A stretch of 64,000 bases of DNA from Bradyrhizobium huanghuaihaiense. GTDB taxonomy: Bacteria; Pseudomonadota; Alphaproteobacteria; Rhizobiales; Xanthobacteraceae. A program made the translations under genes and the position numbers. Location: the NCBI RefSeq assembly GCF_007830635.1, contig NZ_VLLA01000019.1, positions 133,396 through 197,395 on the forward strand, read 5' to 3'. The notes beneath the pieces were generated by a model that had not been told where the DNA came from, made no database searches, and saw only the letters and a program-made list of their open reading frames with translations. Below are positions 54,864 through 63,487 of the stretch, piece by piece; position 1 is the first letter of the stretch; each line of letters starts with the position of its first letter.

Positions 54864-56189
54864 TTAGCGTTCCGTTTCCAAATTGCCGAGGATTTGCGCC
54901 AACTGCCGATAGCCGTCCGCCAGTGAGGCATTTTCGTCCTTGCGCTGCCGCAAGAACGCTTCCAGCGGCTCGTGCAGCCGGATCGCCTCGTCCACCTCGG
55001 GGCTGGAGCCGGCCCGGTAGGCGCCCAGCCGGATCAATTCCTCCATGTCGGCATAGGTCGCCATCACCGCCCGCGCCTTCTGGATGGTCGGCCAGAACTG
55101 CGGGTCGGCCGATTTCGGCATGGTGCGGGAGACGGATTTGAGGATGTTGATCGCGGGGTAGCGGCCGCGCTCGGCGATCGAGCGCTGCATCACGATATGG
55201 CCGTCGAGGATGCCGCGGACGGCGTCCGCGATCGGCTCGTTGTGGTCGTCGCCGTCGACCAGCACGGTGAAGATGGCGGTGATGGCGCCTTCGCCCAGGC
55301 CCGGCCCCGCCCGCTCCAAGAGCTTCGGCAGCTCGGTGAACACGGTCGGCGTATAGCCCTTGGCGGTCGGCGGCTCGCCGGCGGACAGGCCGATCTCGCG
55401 CTGGGCCATGGCAAAGCGCGTCACCGAGTCCATCAGGCAGAGCACGTCCTGGTCCTCGTCGCGGAAATACTCGGCGACCGCGAGCGTCAGATACGCGGCC
55501 TGGCGGCGCATCAGCGCCGGCTCGTCGGAGGTTGCGACCACGACGACGGAGCGAGCGAGGCCCTCCTCGCCGAGATCGTCCTGCAGGAATTCCTGCACCT
55601 CGCGGCCGCGTTCGCCGATCAGCCCGATGACGCTGACGGCGGCATCGACGTTGCGCGCGAGCATCGACAGCAGCACCGATTTGCCGACGCCGGAGCCCGC
55701 GAAAATGCCCATGCGCTGGCCGCGGCAGCAGGTGAGGAAGGTGTTCATCGCGCGCACGCCGAGATCGAGCGGCGCGCCGACGCGCTTCCTGGAATGCGCC
55801 GGCGGCGGCGTATTGCGGAACGGCATCGGCGAAGACCCCTGCGGCAGCGGCCCCTTGCCGTCGATCGGCTCGCCAAGCGCATTGACGACACGACCGAGCC
55901 AGGCCGACGAGGGCCGCACCTGGTTGGCGGCATTGGCGATGACGGCCTTGCAGCCGCGGCGCACGCCGTCGAGCCCGGCGAACGGCATCACCACGGCGTT
56001 GTTGCCGGAGAAGCCGATCACCTCGCAGGGGATGGAACGATTGGCGCCGGTTTCGATCACGAGCCGCGCACCCACCGACATCGCATGGATGGGACCTGCC
56101 ACCTCGACCATCAGGCCGCGCACGCCGACCACACGGCCATAGATGTTGACGCCGTCGATGTCGCCGATCTGTTCGGCAAGAGCCTTCAT
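54864..56189 (-). CDS. fliI: Flagellum-specific export ATPase FliI
   Basis: 441 residues, an F1-beta-like ATPase. Walker A GSGVGKS is at 165-171. Walker B is the DVLCLMDSVTRFA segment, and the family signature includes ERGREVQEFLQDDLG and SRTMPKSADPQF. It unfolds and delivers export substrates at the FlhA gate with FliJ. Transcribed divergently from ctrA across a 439-bp control region. Confidence 0.97.
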   Translation of the reverse strand: MKALAEQIGDIDGVNIYGRVVGVRGLMVEVAGPIHAMSVGARLVIETGANRSIPCEVIGFSGNNAVVMPFAGLDGVRRGCKAVIANAANQVRPSSAWLGRVVNALGEPIDGKGPLPQGSSPMPFRNTPPPAHSRKRVGAPLDLGVRAMNTFLTCCRGQRMGIFAGSGVGKSVLLSMLARNVDAAVSVIGLIGERGREVQEFLQDDLGEEGLARSVVVVATSDEPALMRRQAAYLTLAVAEYFRDEDQDVLCLMDSVTRFAMAQREIGLSAGEPPTAKGYTPTVFTELPKLLERAGPGLGEGAITAIFTVLVDGDDHNEPIADAVRGILDGHIVMQRSIAERGRYPAINILKSVSRTMPKSADPQFWPTIQKARAVMATYADMEELIRLGAYRAGSSPEVDEAIRLHEPLEAFLRQRKDENASLADGYRQLAQILGNLETER

Positions 56190-56628
56190 AGGGGGCGCGC
56201 CTTCATAAGAGATGAGAGGGCCGACATGAGGTGACCGCCGTCGTGCTCCGGGCCTTCACGGTGAAACTCTTAAGTTTCGCCATATTTCTGAACGGCGCTT
56301 AACTCCGTGTTTACCCGCATCATTAATCATTGCGTCACTGTCTTTGTGACTGAGCGCGCCTCCCCTTCAGAAGAAGGCTGAGTCGCGGGAGTCGGTTAGG
56401 CCCGTCTCTTAAAGTGGAGCTTGAACAGATCGGGGTAACGAAAGCTGCTTCCAGCGCAAGACCTTAGGGCGATTCGACAAAAATTGCACCGGGGGGACTT
56501 GCGTTCCAGAATCAGAGTTTGTTAACCATCTGTTGTCAGGATCCGAATCAGTTGTTCAAAGGCGTTTTGTTGAGTGCCGCGAATGCGGCCGACCTGACGC
56601 CCAGGAGCGGCGACTATGGGGAACTGGC
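56190..56628. promoter_or_regulatory. Divergent control region fliI / ctrA
   Basis: 439 gene-free bases. They hold a CtrA-like site at 56299-56314 (TTAA-N7-TTTAC), a TTAACCAT half site at 56522-56529, and five GANTC methylation sites at 56380, 56389, 56471, 56509 and 56545. The layout is consistent with CtrA autoregulation and CcrM-timed expression, as known in Caulobacter. No -35/-10 pair can be assigned with confidence. Confidence 0.6.
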
Positions 56629-57330
<702 letters not shown>

Positions 57331-57378
57331 TCTCAGGGTTACGTCGCAAGCCCCCGGGGCTTGCTCCTCCCAGCCTGG

Positions 57379-57410
57379 ACCCCGCCGCAAATGGCGGGGT
57401 TTTCGTTTTT
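57379..57410 (+). terminator. Rho-independent terminator of ctrA
   Basis: ACCCCGCC, loop GCAAAT, GGCGGGGT followed by TTTCGTTTTT. It lies 48 bases after the ctrA stop codon. Confidence 0.88.
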
Positions 57411-57419
57411 GGGGACGTC

Positions 57420-57546
57420 TTCTCCCTCTCCCGCTTGCGGGAGAGGCTCGGGGTGCGGGTGTCTCCGCATCGGGACAGTCCCCGTGTGGAGAGAGCCCCC
57501 ACCCGCTGCGCTCGCGCGCAGCGACCTCCCCCGCAAGCGGGAGAGG
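57420..57546. repeat. Palindromic intergenic repeat (CTCTCCCGC / GCGGGAGAG family)
   Basis: CCTCTCCCGCTTGCGGGAGA forms an inner hairpin at the left end, and CCCCCGCAAGCGGGAGAGG mirrors it at the right end. A GTCCCCGTG-like centre and an 8-bp CGCTGCGC/GCGCAGCG stem lie between. A fourth dispersed-repeat family, filling most of the 312-bp gap after ctrA. Confidence 0.75.
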
Positions 57547-57642
57547 TTGCACCGACCGTGCCGACTACGGCTTCACCCACCTCTAACGTTGAACCGCTAT
57601 GCTTCTCCCGCCGACGAATGGTCGCTGCACGATGGGGGAACG

Positions 57643-58047
57643 ATGATCCTGCAATCACTCGCCGGCCTGCCCGCCTTCCTGGTCTATTTCTGCACCGGCC
57701 TGATCGCAATCGTGGCGTATCTGTTCGTCTATACCCGCATCACCCCCTACAATGAGTTCCAGCTGATCCGCGACAACGAGCCGGCTGCCGCGATCGCGCT
57801 CGGCCTCAGCCTGCTCGGCTTCGTCGCGCCGCTGGTCAGCGCCATCGCGCATTCGGCCAATGTGCTGGACTGCCTGATCTGGGCAACGATCGCGCTGATC
57901 GTCCAGGTCATCGTGTTCTTTCTCGTCAGGGTGCCGGTGCCGAACCTGTCGGCGCGGATCGCCGCCGGCGAGCTTGCGCCCGCCATCTGGCTCGGGCTGT
58001 CGTCGCTCGCCGCGGGCCTCCTCAACGCCGCCTGCATGATCTACTGA
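57643..58047 (+). CDS. DUF350 membrane protein (YjfL-like)
   Basis: 134 residues with four membrane helices. ATG 57643 follows GGGGGAA. The duplicated DUF350 pattern is visible: IRDNEPAAAIALGLSLLGFV in the first half and LSARIAAGELAPAIWLGLSS in the second. It resembles E. coli YjfL, whose operon also encodes YjfM (DUF1190) and the glutathionylspermidine-synthase-like YjfC. The same order follows here. Function unknown. Confidence 0.85.
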   Translation: MILQSLAGLPAFLVYFCTGLIAIVAYLFVYTRITPYNEFQLIRDNEPAAAIALGLSLLGFVAPLVSAIAHSANVLDCLIWATIALIVQVIVFFLVRVPVPNLSARIAAGELAPAIWLGLSSLAAGLLNAACMIY

Positions 58048-58048
58048 G

Positions 58049-58450
58049 ATGGCCGACAAACCCTCCAGCAAGCAGTTCGGCAAGCGCCGGCCACCTCCCG
58101 AGCCGCCGCCTTCCCGACCGCCGGTGAAGCGCTCCGGTCACGTCGCTCTCCTCGTGATGGGCACGATCGGGGTCGGCACCACCGCCTACACGCTGATGCC
58201 GCGGCAGACTTGCGAGCCCCCTCCTCCCGGGACGGATCCGACGGTGCAGACCAGCACCGCATGCAGTAGCAGCAGCAGAAGCAGCTCTTCGGGCGGCAGC
58301 GGCGGCTCGGGCTCATCGTCGCGATCGAGCTTCTTCAGCAGCGATTCCTCGAGCCACTCCTCGTCAAGCACGTCGTCCGACTCGGGCCACAGCAGCGTGA
58401 GCCGCGGCGGCTTCGGCTCGTTCGGTCATGGCTTCTCGGGCGGCGGTTGA
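58049..58450 (+). CDS. Ser/Gly-rich membrane-anchored protein (YjfM-like position)
   Basis: 133 residues. A Pro-rich basic start (RRPPPEPPPSRPP), one membrane helix (HVALLVMGTIGVGTTAYTLM, about 31-50), a Cys pair (QTCEPPPP and TSTAC), then a Ser-dominated tail with SSSS runs ending in GFGHGFSGGG-like glycines. It starts one base after the DUF350 stop. By position it replaces YjfM (DUF1190), whose C-terminal tails are also Ser-rich. Low complexity prevents firm homology. Confidence 0.7.
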   Translation: MADKPSSKQFGKRRPPPEPPPSRPPVKRSGHVALLVMGTIGVGTTAYTLMPRQTCEPPPPGTDPTVQTSTACSSSSRSSSSGGSGGSGSSSRSSFFSSDSSSHSSSSTSSDSGHSSVSRGGFGSFGHGFSGGG

Positions 58451-58453
58451 TCC

Positions 58454-59611
58454 ATGCAACGCATCACCTGTCTCGAACGCGACGACTGGCGGGAGACCGC
58501 GGCGCAATGCGGCTTCGTCTTCCACACCAATGGCGGCGACCGCTATTGGGACGAGCGCGCCTACTACGCCTTCACGCTCGACGAGATCGAGCGCGGCATC
58601 GAAACGCCGACCGGCGAGATCGACGCGATGTGCCTGGAGCTTGCCGGCCGCGTCATCGGCGACGAGCGGCACCTGCGGCGCCTGAAGATTCCGGAGGCGT
58701 TCTGGAGCCTGATCGCCGAGAGCTGGGCGCGCGACGACCGCAGCCTCTACGGTCGGCTCGACCTGAAGTTCGACGGCAAGGAGCGGGCAAAGCTGCTCGA
58801 ATACAACGCGGATACGCCGACCTCGATCTTCGAGGCCGCCGTGTTCCAATGGACCTGGCTCGAACAGGCAATCGAGCGCCGCATCATTCCCTCGCGCGCC
58901 GATCAGTTCAACTCGATCCACGAGCGCCTGATCGCGGCATGGAAGACGATCGCCGCCGGCCACCTGCATCTCACCGGCACGACAGGCAATGACGAGGACG
59001 CCGGCACGCTCGCCTATCTCGAAGACACTGCGCGCCAGGCCGGACTCTCGACCACGCTGCTCGACATCGAGCAGGTCGGCTGGCGCGATGAGGGCGGCGG
59101 CTTCGTCGATCTCGACGATGCCGACATCGCGCTCGCCTTCAAGCTCTATCCCTGGGAATGGATGTTCCAGGACGCCTTCGGCGCAAAGCTCGAGAAGGCC
59201 CCGACGCGCTGGATCGAGCCGCCATGGAAGGCGGTGCTCTCCAACAAGGGCATTTTGCCGCTGCTCTGGGAGATGTTTCCGAACCATCCCAATCTGCTGC
59301 CGGCCTTCTTCGAGGACGACGCGCGGGCGGCGGAGCTCGGCACGTCGTATGTCCGCAAGCCGCTGCTGTCGCGCGAAGGCGCCAATGTCACGCTGATGTC
59401 GGGCGGCACGCCGCTCGACGAGCAGGCGGGCCCCTATGGCGCTGAAGGTTTCATACGGCAGGCGTTGGCACCGCTGCCGAATTTTTCAGGCTTCTATCCG
59501 GTGATCGGAAGCTGGCTGGTGGACCATGAGCCGTGCGGCTTGTCGATCCGCGAGGACGAAAGCCCGATCACGGGCAACAGCTCGCGGTTTCTACCGCATG
59601 CGATTTTGTGA
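58454..59611 (+). CDS. Glutathionylspermidine synthase-family ATP-grasp protein (YjfC-like)
   Basis: 385 residues. The family sequence is clear: FHTNGGDRYWDERAYYAF near the N-terminus, KLLEYNADTPTSIFEAAVFQW near 115, FKLYPWEWMFQDAFG near 225, and TSYVRKPLLSREGANV near 300 with the ATP-binding Lys-Pro. Proteins of this type lack the amidase half of true glutathionylspermidine synthetase, and their acceptor is unknown. It starts four bases after the Ser-rich gene; the three genes form one unit. Confidence 0.88.
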   Translation: MQRITCLERDDWRETAAQCGFVFHTNGGDRYWDERAYYAFTLDEIERGIETPTGEIDAMCLELAGRVIGDERHLRRLKIPEAFWSLIAESWARDDRSLYGRLDLKFDGKERAKLLEYNADTPTSIFEAAVFQWTWLEQAIERRIIPSRADQFNSIHERLIAAWKTIAAGHLHLTGTTGNDEDAGTLAYLEDTARQAGLSTTLLDIEQVGWRDEGGGFVDLDDADIALAFKLYPWEWMFQDAFGAKLEKAPTRWIEPPWKAVLSNKGILPLLWEMFPNHPNLLPAFFEDDARAAELGTSYVRKPLLSREGANVTLMSGGTPLDEQAGPYGAEGFIRQALAPLPNFSGFYPVIGSWLVDHEPCGLSIREDESPITGNSSRFLPHAIL

Positions 59612-59662
59612 AATGCGCTCGCGGCCTTTATTGGCGAGGGACGCGAGCGCGAAGGTGCAGAC

Positions 59663-60133
59663 CTAAGGTGTCTTGACGATAAATCTTCCGTCATACAGGC
59701 CCGCGCCCTTGAACCCGCTTTGCACGCTCTCGAAGCCGCCTGTGCCCGTCGCGTTTGCGTACGTCCCGGTGCCCGACAGGATCGTATATTCGCCCTTTGC
59801 CTTTCCGTCCTTCACCGCGCCGGTATAGCGCGCCGTGATCGAAGAACCATCATCGAACGTGTAGGTACTGTAGCCGAACATCGGTCCTGAGCCCTTGAGC
59901 AAGTCGGAGGAATTGACGAAGTCCTTCACGGCAATGCGGCCGTCCTTGAAGAAGGCAACGCCGAACATCTTGCCGGACATGACCATCTGACCTTCGACAT
60001 TCGCGACCTCGGTGACCTTGACGTCCACTGGCTTCGTGACGAGCTTGAATTCGAGCACTTGCTCGCCGGCGCGAGCAGTCGCCGGCAACGAAATCGCGAT
60101 CAATAAAAAGTACGAGGCACAAGACATTCGCAT
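59663..60133 (-). CDS. Secreted beta-barrel-like hypothetical protein
   Basis: 156 residues with a signal peptide (CASYFLLIAISLPATARAG). The mature part alternates Gly, Asp and beta-prone residues (FKDGRIAVKDFVNSSDL, GYSTYTFDDGSSITARY, ILSGTGTYANATGTGGFESV). This pattern recalls allene-oxide-cyclase/dirigent-like small barrels. No function can be given. Monocistronic, converging on the trio above; the 269 bp upstream of it show no further gene. Confidence 0.65.
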   Translation of the reverse strand: MRMSCASYFLLIAISLPATARAGEQVLEFKLVTKPVDVKVTEVANVEGQMVMSGKMFGVAFFKDGRIAVKDFVNSSDLLKGSGPMFGYSTYTFDDGSSITARYTGAVKDGKAKGEYTILSGTGTYANATGTGGFESVQSGFKGAGLYDGRFIVKTP

Positions 60134-60402
60134 GGTATGTCCTCCTCAAATTCGTTCAGGATGGAATGGAATCCCGCCTTGGTTGAGCGGAACCATCGGC
60201 AGCATAGCACAACCTTCAAATGCTCATCAGCGCCGCGATCATGCTGCATCGCGGCGCAATCGGTGTTGCGCGGTAGCGGAGTAATTCGCGAGCGCTCAAA
60301 TGCTCGTGCAGAGTCGCGCACGATGACGGAAGATATCTCGTCAGATTTTGCCGATCGTCCACAACGATGGCGCTCTCGCAGAGCGCCCGCCGTTCGGCCA
60401 CT

Positions 60403-61275
60403 TCACCTCGCGGCGGCAACCTTCAGCGGCTGCGGCATCAGGCCGCCCATCGCGCGACCGGAGCGTGCCGGGTTGAGCTGATAGAGGCCGCGGCGCTCGG
60501 TGATCGGACGGAATGCGTCGGTGATGCCGACGACGGATTCGGCAGCCCCGAGCAGCAGCGTGCCGTCGGCCTCCATCGCCTTCGCCATGCGCTCGAAGAT
60601 CACGGCCTTGGTGTCCTGATCGAAATAGATCAGCACGTTGCGGCAGAAGATCACGTCGAACGTGCCGAGATGGGAGAAGTCCTGCAGCAGGTTGAGCTGG
60701 CGGAACTGCACCATGGCGCGAATGTCGGCGTTGAGCTGCCAGAGCTCGCCGACTTGCGTGAAGTATTTCATCAATTGCTGGATCGGCAGGCCGCGCTGCA
60801 CCTCGAACTGGCTGTAGACGCCGGCCTTGGATTTCTCCAGCACCTCCTGCGACAGATCGGTGGCGACGATCTCGATGCGCCAGCCGGCGAGAGCCGCCCC
60901 CATCTCCTTCACGCACATCGCGATCGAGTAGGGCTCCTGCCCGGTCGACGAGGCCGCCGACCAGATGCGGATCGACTTGCGCGCGGCGCGGGCCTGGATC
61001 AGGCCGGGCAAGATCGTCTCGCGCAGATGATCGAATGGAATCTTGTCGCGGTAGAAGAAGGTCTCGTTGGTGGTCATGGCTTCGACCACGTCGGTCGCAA
61101 GCCGGCCGTCGCCGTTCCTGATCTTGAGCACGAGATCGGGAATGCCGGGAAGACTTGCCTTGCGGGCGAGCGGCAGCAACCGGCTCTCGACCAGATATTG
61201 CTTGTCGGGCGAGAGATCGAGACCCGAGCGCTCTTTCAGGAACTTGCGCAGATAATCGTAGTCCGTCGGGGTCAC
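60403..61275 (-). CDS. cheR: Chemotaxis protein methyltransferase CheR
   Basis: 290 residues. An N-terminal helical domain precedes the SAM-binding core: MTTNETFFYRDKIPFDHLR, IWSAASSTGQEPYSIAM, EIVATDLSQEVLEKSKAG, and FDVIFCRNVLIYFD. CheR adds methyl groups to receptor glutamates during adaptation. Its ATG overlaps the cheB stop (four bases), and it closes the che operon. Confidence 0.96.
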   Translation of the reverse strand: MTPTDYDYLRKFLKERSGLDLSPDKQYLVESRLLPLARKASLPGIPDLVLKIRNGDGRLATDVVEAMTTNETFFYRDKIPFDHLRETILPGLIQARAARKSIRIWSAASSTGQEPYSIAMCVKEMGAALAGWRIEIVATDLSQEVLEKSKAGVYSQFEVQRGLPIQQLMKYFTQVGELWQLNADIRAMVQFRQLNLLQDFSHLGTFDVIFCRNVLIYFDQDTKAVIFERMAKAMEADGTLLLGAAESVVGITDAFRPITERRGLYQLNPARSGRAMGGLMPQPLKVAAAR

Positions 61276-62483
61276 GAGCGGTCTCCCGCGAACAGGCGGT
61301 TGACCTTGGCGCCGATCTGGTTGAGCGGCAGGATCGCCGCGCAGATGCCGGCATTGGCGGCCGCGCCCGGCATGCCCCAGACCACGCTGGAGGCTTCGTC
61401 CTGCGCAATCACGCTGCCGCCGGCCGCGACGATGTCTTTGCCGCCGCGCATGCCGTCCGAGCCCATGCCCGTCAGGATCACCGAGAGGATGGCGCCGTGC
61501 CAGATGTCGATGGCGGAGGTGAAGAGCGGATCGACCGCGGGCTTGCAGAAATTGACGGCGGGCCCGTCGTCGAGCGCGATCACCGTGTCTGCGCCGCTGC
61601 GTGCGAGGCGCATGTGCTTGCCGCCGGGCGCAAGGTAGATGCGTCCCGGCTTCACCGGCTCGCCGTCAACCGCCTCGGCGGCCGGGCGGCGGCTCGAACG
61701 CGCCAGATGCTCGGCAAGAATGGTGGTGAAGGTCGGCGGCATGTGCTGGGTGATCAGCACCGGGAAGCGGTCGATCACAGGCCCGAGCTCGGTGACGAGC
61801 GCCATCAGCGCCTGCGGACCGCCGGTCGAGGAGCCGATCAGCAGCACCTTCGGAGCCTGGGTCGAGAACGGGCGCGTCGACAGCACTCCTGTCGACGGAG
61901 CATGCAAGGCCGGAGCGGGTGCAGGCGCGACAGGCCGCGCGATGGCCGGTGCGCGCGCAGCCGGGGCAGTCGGAGCAGCAGGGCTCGCCGGCGCGAGCGG
62001 CGGGCTCGCGACCGCAGGCTTGCGGCGCAGCCGCGCACCGAGATGGCGGATCTTCTGGATCAGGTCGTGATGAAAGGTATCGGCGGCCGACGCCTCGCGC
62101 GTCGATTCCGGCTTCGGAATGTAGTCGGCCGCGCCGAGCGACAGCGCCTTGAAGCTGATCTCCGCATTGCGGCGTGTCAGCGTCGAGGCCATGATGATGA
62201 CGAGATCGCGCTTCTTCGCCAGCAATTTCGGCAGCGCCGAGATGCCGTCGAGCTCGGGCATTTCGATGTCGAGCACGGCAACGTCAGGGTTGATGCGTTC
62301 GAGCTGGTTGACCGCCTCGAGCCCGGTGCGCAAGGACGCAGCGACCTCCATGTCGTGCTCGGCGCCGATCCAGCGCGAGATCAGACCGCGGATGACGACG
62401 GAGTCGTCGACGATCATCACCCGCAGCGGCCCGGCTTCGCGCGACGTGCCCGTGGTCGAATTACCTGCGAACGCAACACTCAT
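61272..62483 (-). CDS. cheB: Chemotaxis methylesterase CheB
   Basis: 403 residues. The receiver domain has phosphorylated Asp72 in AVLDIEMPELDG. An unusually long Pro/Ala-rich linker (about 165-205) follows, then the methylesterase with the catalytic triad in LLIGSSTGGPQAL (Ser), ITQHMPPTFT (His) and TGMGSDGM (Asp). It removes receptor methyl groups and opposes CheR. It lies 75 bp downstream of cheY. Confidence 0.96.
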   Translation of the reverse strand: MSVAFAGNSTTGTSREAGPLRVMIVDDSVVIRGLISRWIGAEHDMEVAASLRTGLEAVNQLERINPDVAVLDIEMPELDGISALPKLLAKKRDLVIIMASTLTRRNAEISFKALSLGAADYIPKPESTREASAADTFHHDLIQKIRHLGARLRRKPAVASPPLAPASPAAPTAPAARAPAIARPVAPAPAPALHAPSTGVLSTRPFSTQAPKVLLIGSSTGGPQALMALVTELGPVIDRFPVLITQHMPPTFTTILAEHLARSSRRPAAEAVDGEPVKPGRIYLAPGGKHMRLARSGADTVIALDDGPAVNFCKPAVDPLFTSAIDIWHGAILSVILTGMGSDGMRGGKDIVAAGGSVIAQDEASSVVWGMPGAAANAGICAAILPLNQIGAKVNRLFAGDRS

Positions 62484-62558
62484 TACTCACCAACTCAGAC
62501 TGAAACGGTTCAGTTGAAAACAATCGCCGAAGGATCCGTTCAGCCTCCGGACGTTCGC

Positions 62559-62924
62559 TCAGATAAGTCCGACTTCCTGGAACTTCGCCGTCACGATGTC
62601 CTTGTCGAACGGCTTCATGATGTACTCGTTGGCGCCGGCGTGCAGCGCACGCGCGATGTGCGCGACGTCGTTCTCGGTGGTGCAGAACACCACCTTGGGC
62701 TGGTCGCCGCCGGGCATGCGGCGGAGATGGCCGAGGAACTCGTAGCCATCCATGACCGGCATGTTCCAGTCGAGCAGCACCGCGTCGGGCAGGCCGCGCT
62801 TACAGGCCTCCAGCGCCTTCTCACCGTCCTCGGCTTCGAGGATCTGGAAGTCGAGGCCCTCCAGGATCCGGCGCGCAACCTTGCGGATGACGCTGGAATC
62901 ATCAACGACGAGACAAGTTCGCAT
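62559..62924 (-). CDS. cheY: Chemotaxis response regulator CheY
   Basis: 121 residues, a single receiver domain with D8-D9, phosphorylated Asp52 (VLLDWNMPVMDGYEF), a Thr in FCTTENDV and Lys in IMKPFDKD. It carries the signal from CheA to the flagellar switch. It lies between cheW and cheB in the same operon. Confidence 0.95.
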   Translation of the reverse strand: MRTCLVVDDSSVIRKVARRILEGLDFQILEAEDGEKALEACKRGLPDAVLLDWNMPVMDGYEFLGHLRRMPGGDQPKVVFCTTENDVAHIARALHAGANEYIMKPFDKDIVTAKFQEVGLI

Positions 62925-62996
62925 GTGAACCTCTGCTTCCTATCCCCTTGCGGGGACACTTCCAATTACTGGCACGTCGGCGGCAATGCCGCCGTA

Positions 62997-63467
62997 TCAA
63001 GCCGCCATCATCTCGGGCGCGAGCTCGAGGACGCGATCGACGTCGAGCACGACCATGAGCTGGCCGTCGAGGCGGTGGACGCCGCCGGCGAGCTTGGCCA
63101 TGCGGGGATCGAGGTTGACGGGGTTCTCTTCCATGCCGGCCTCGGGCAGGCGCAGCACCTCGCCGATCTGGTCGATCAAGAGGCCATAGGATTCACCGCG
63201 CAAATCGACGCCGACCGCCATCGGGGTCTTGCCGTCCTCGTCCCTGGGCAGGCCGAGACGCGAGCGCATGTCGACCACGGTGACGATGCGGCCGCGCAGG
63301 TTCAGGACGCCCGCGATCTCGCGCGAGGACAACGGCACGCGGGTGACGCGCTCGGGCATGAACACGTCCTGCACGCGGGAGATCGGCAGGCCGAACAGCT
63401 GGCCGCCGATCATCGCGGTGACGTATTCGACCATGGCGCCTTCGCTGGATTGGGTCTTGCTGCTCAT
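62997..63467 (-). CDS. cheW: Chemotaxis coupling protein CheW
   Basis: 156 residues with the CheW beta-barrel signature: VTAMIGGQLFGLPISRVQDV, LRGRIVTVVDMRSRLGLP and GLLIDQIGEVLRL. It couples receptors to CheA. It starts 20 bases after the cheA stop. Confidence 0.95.
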   Translation of the reverse strand: MSSKTQSSEGAMVEYVTAMIGGQLFGLPISRVQDVFMPERVTRVPLSSREIAGVLNLRGRIVTVVDMRSRLGLPRDEDGKTPMAVGVDLRGESYGLLIDQIGEVLRLPEAGMEENPVNLDPRMAKLAGGVHRLDGQLMVVLDVDRVLELAPEMMAA

Positions 63468-63487
63468 CTCGTGTCTCCTCGTCCCCC

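Noticed and set aside
57420..57546. CRISPR-like repeat units
   Set aside because: There are only two mirror-image arms, no spaced direct repeats of constant length, and no cas genes in the window.
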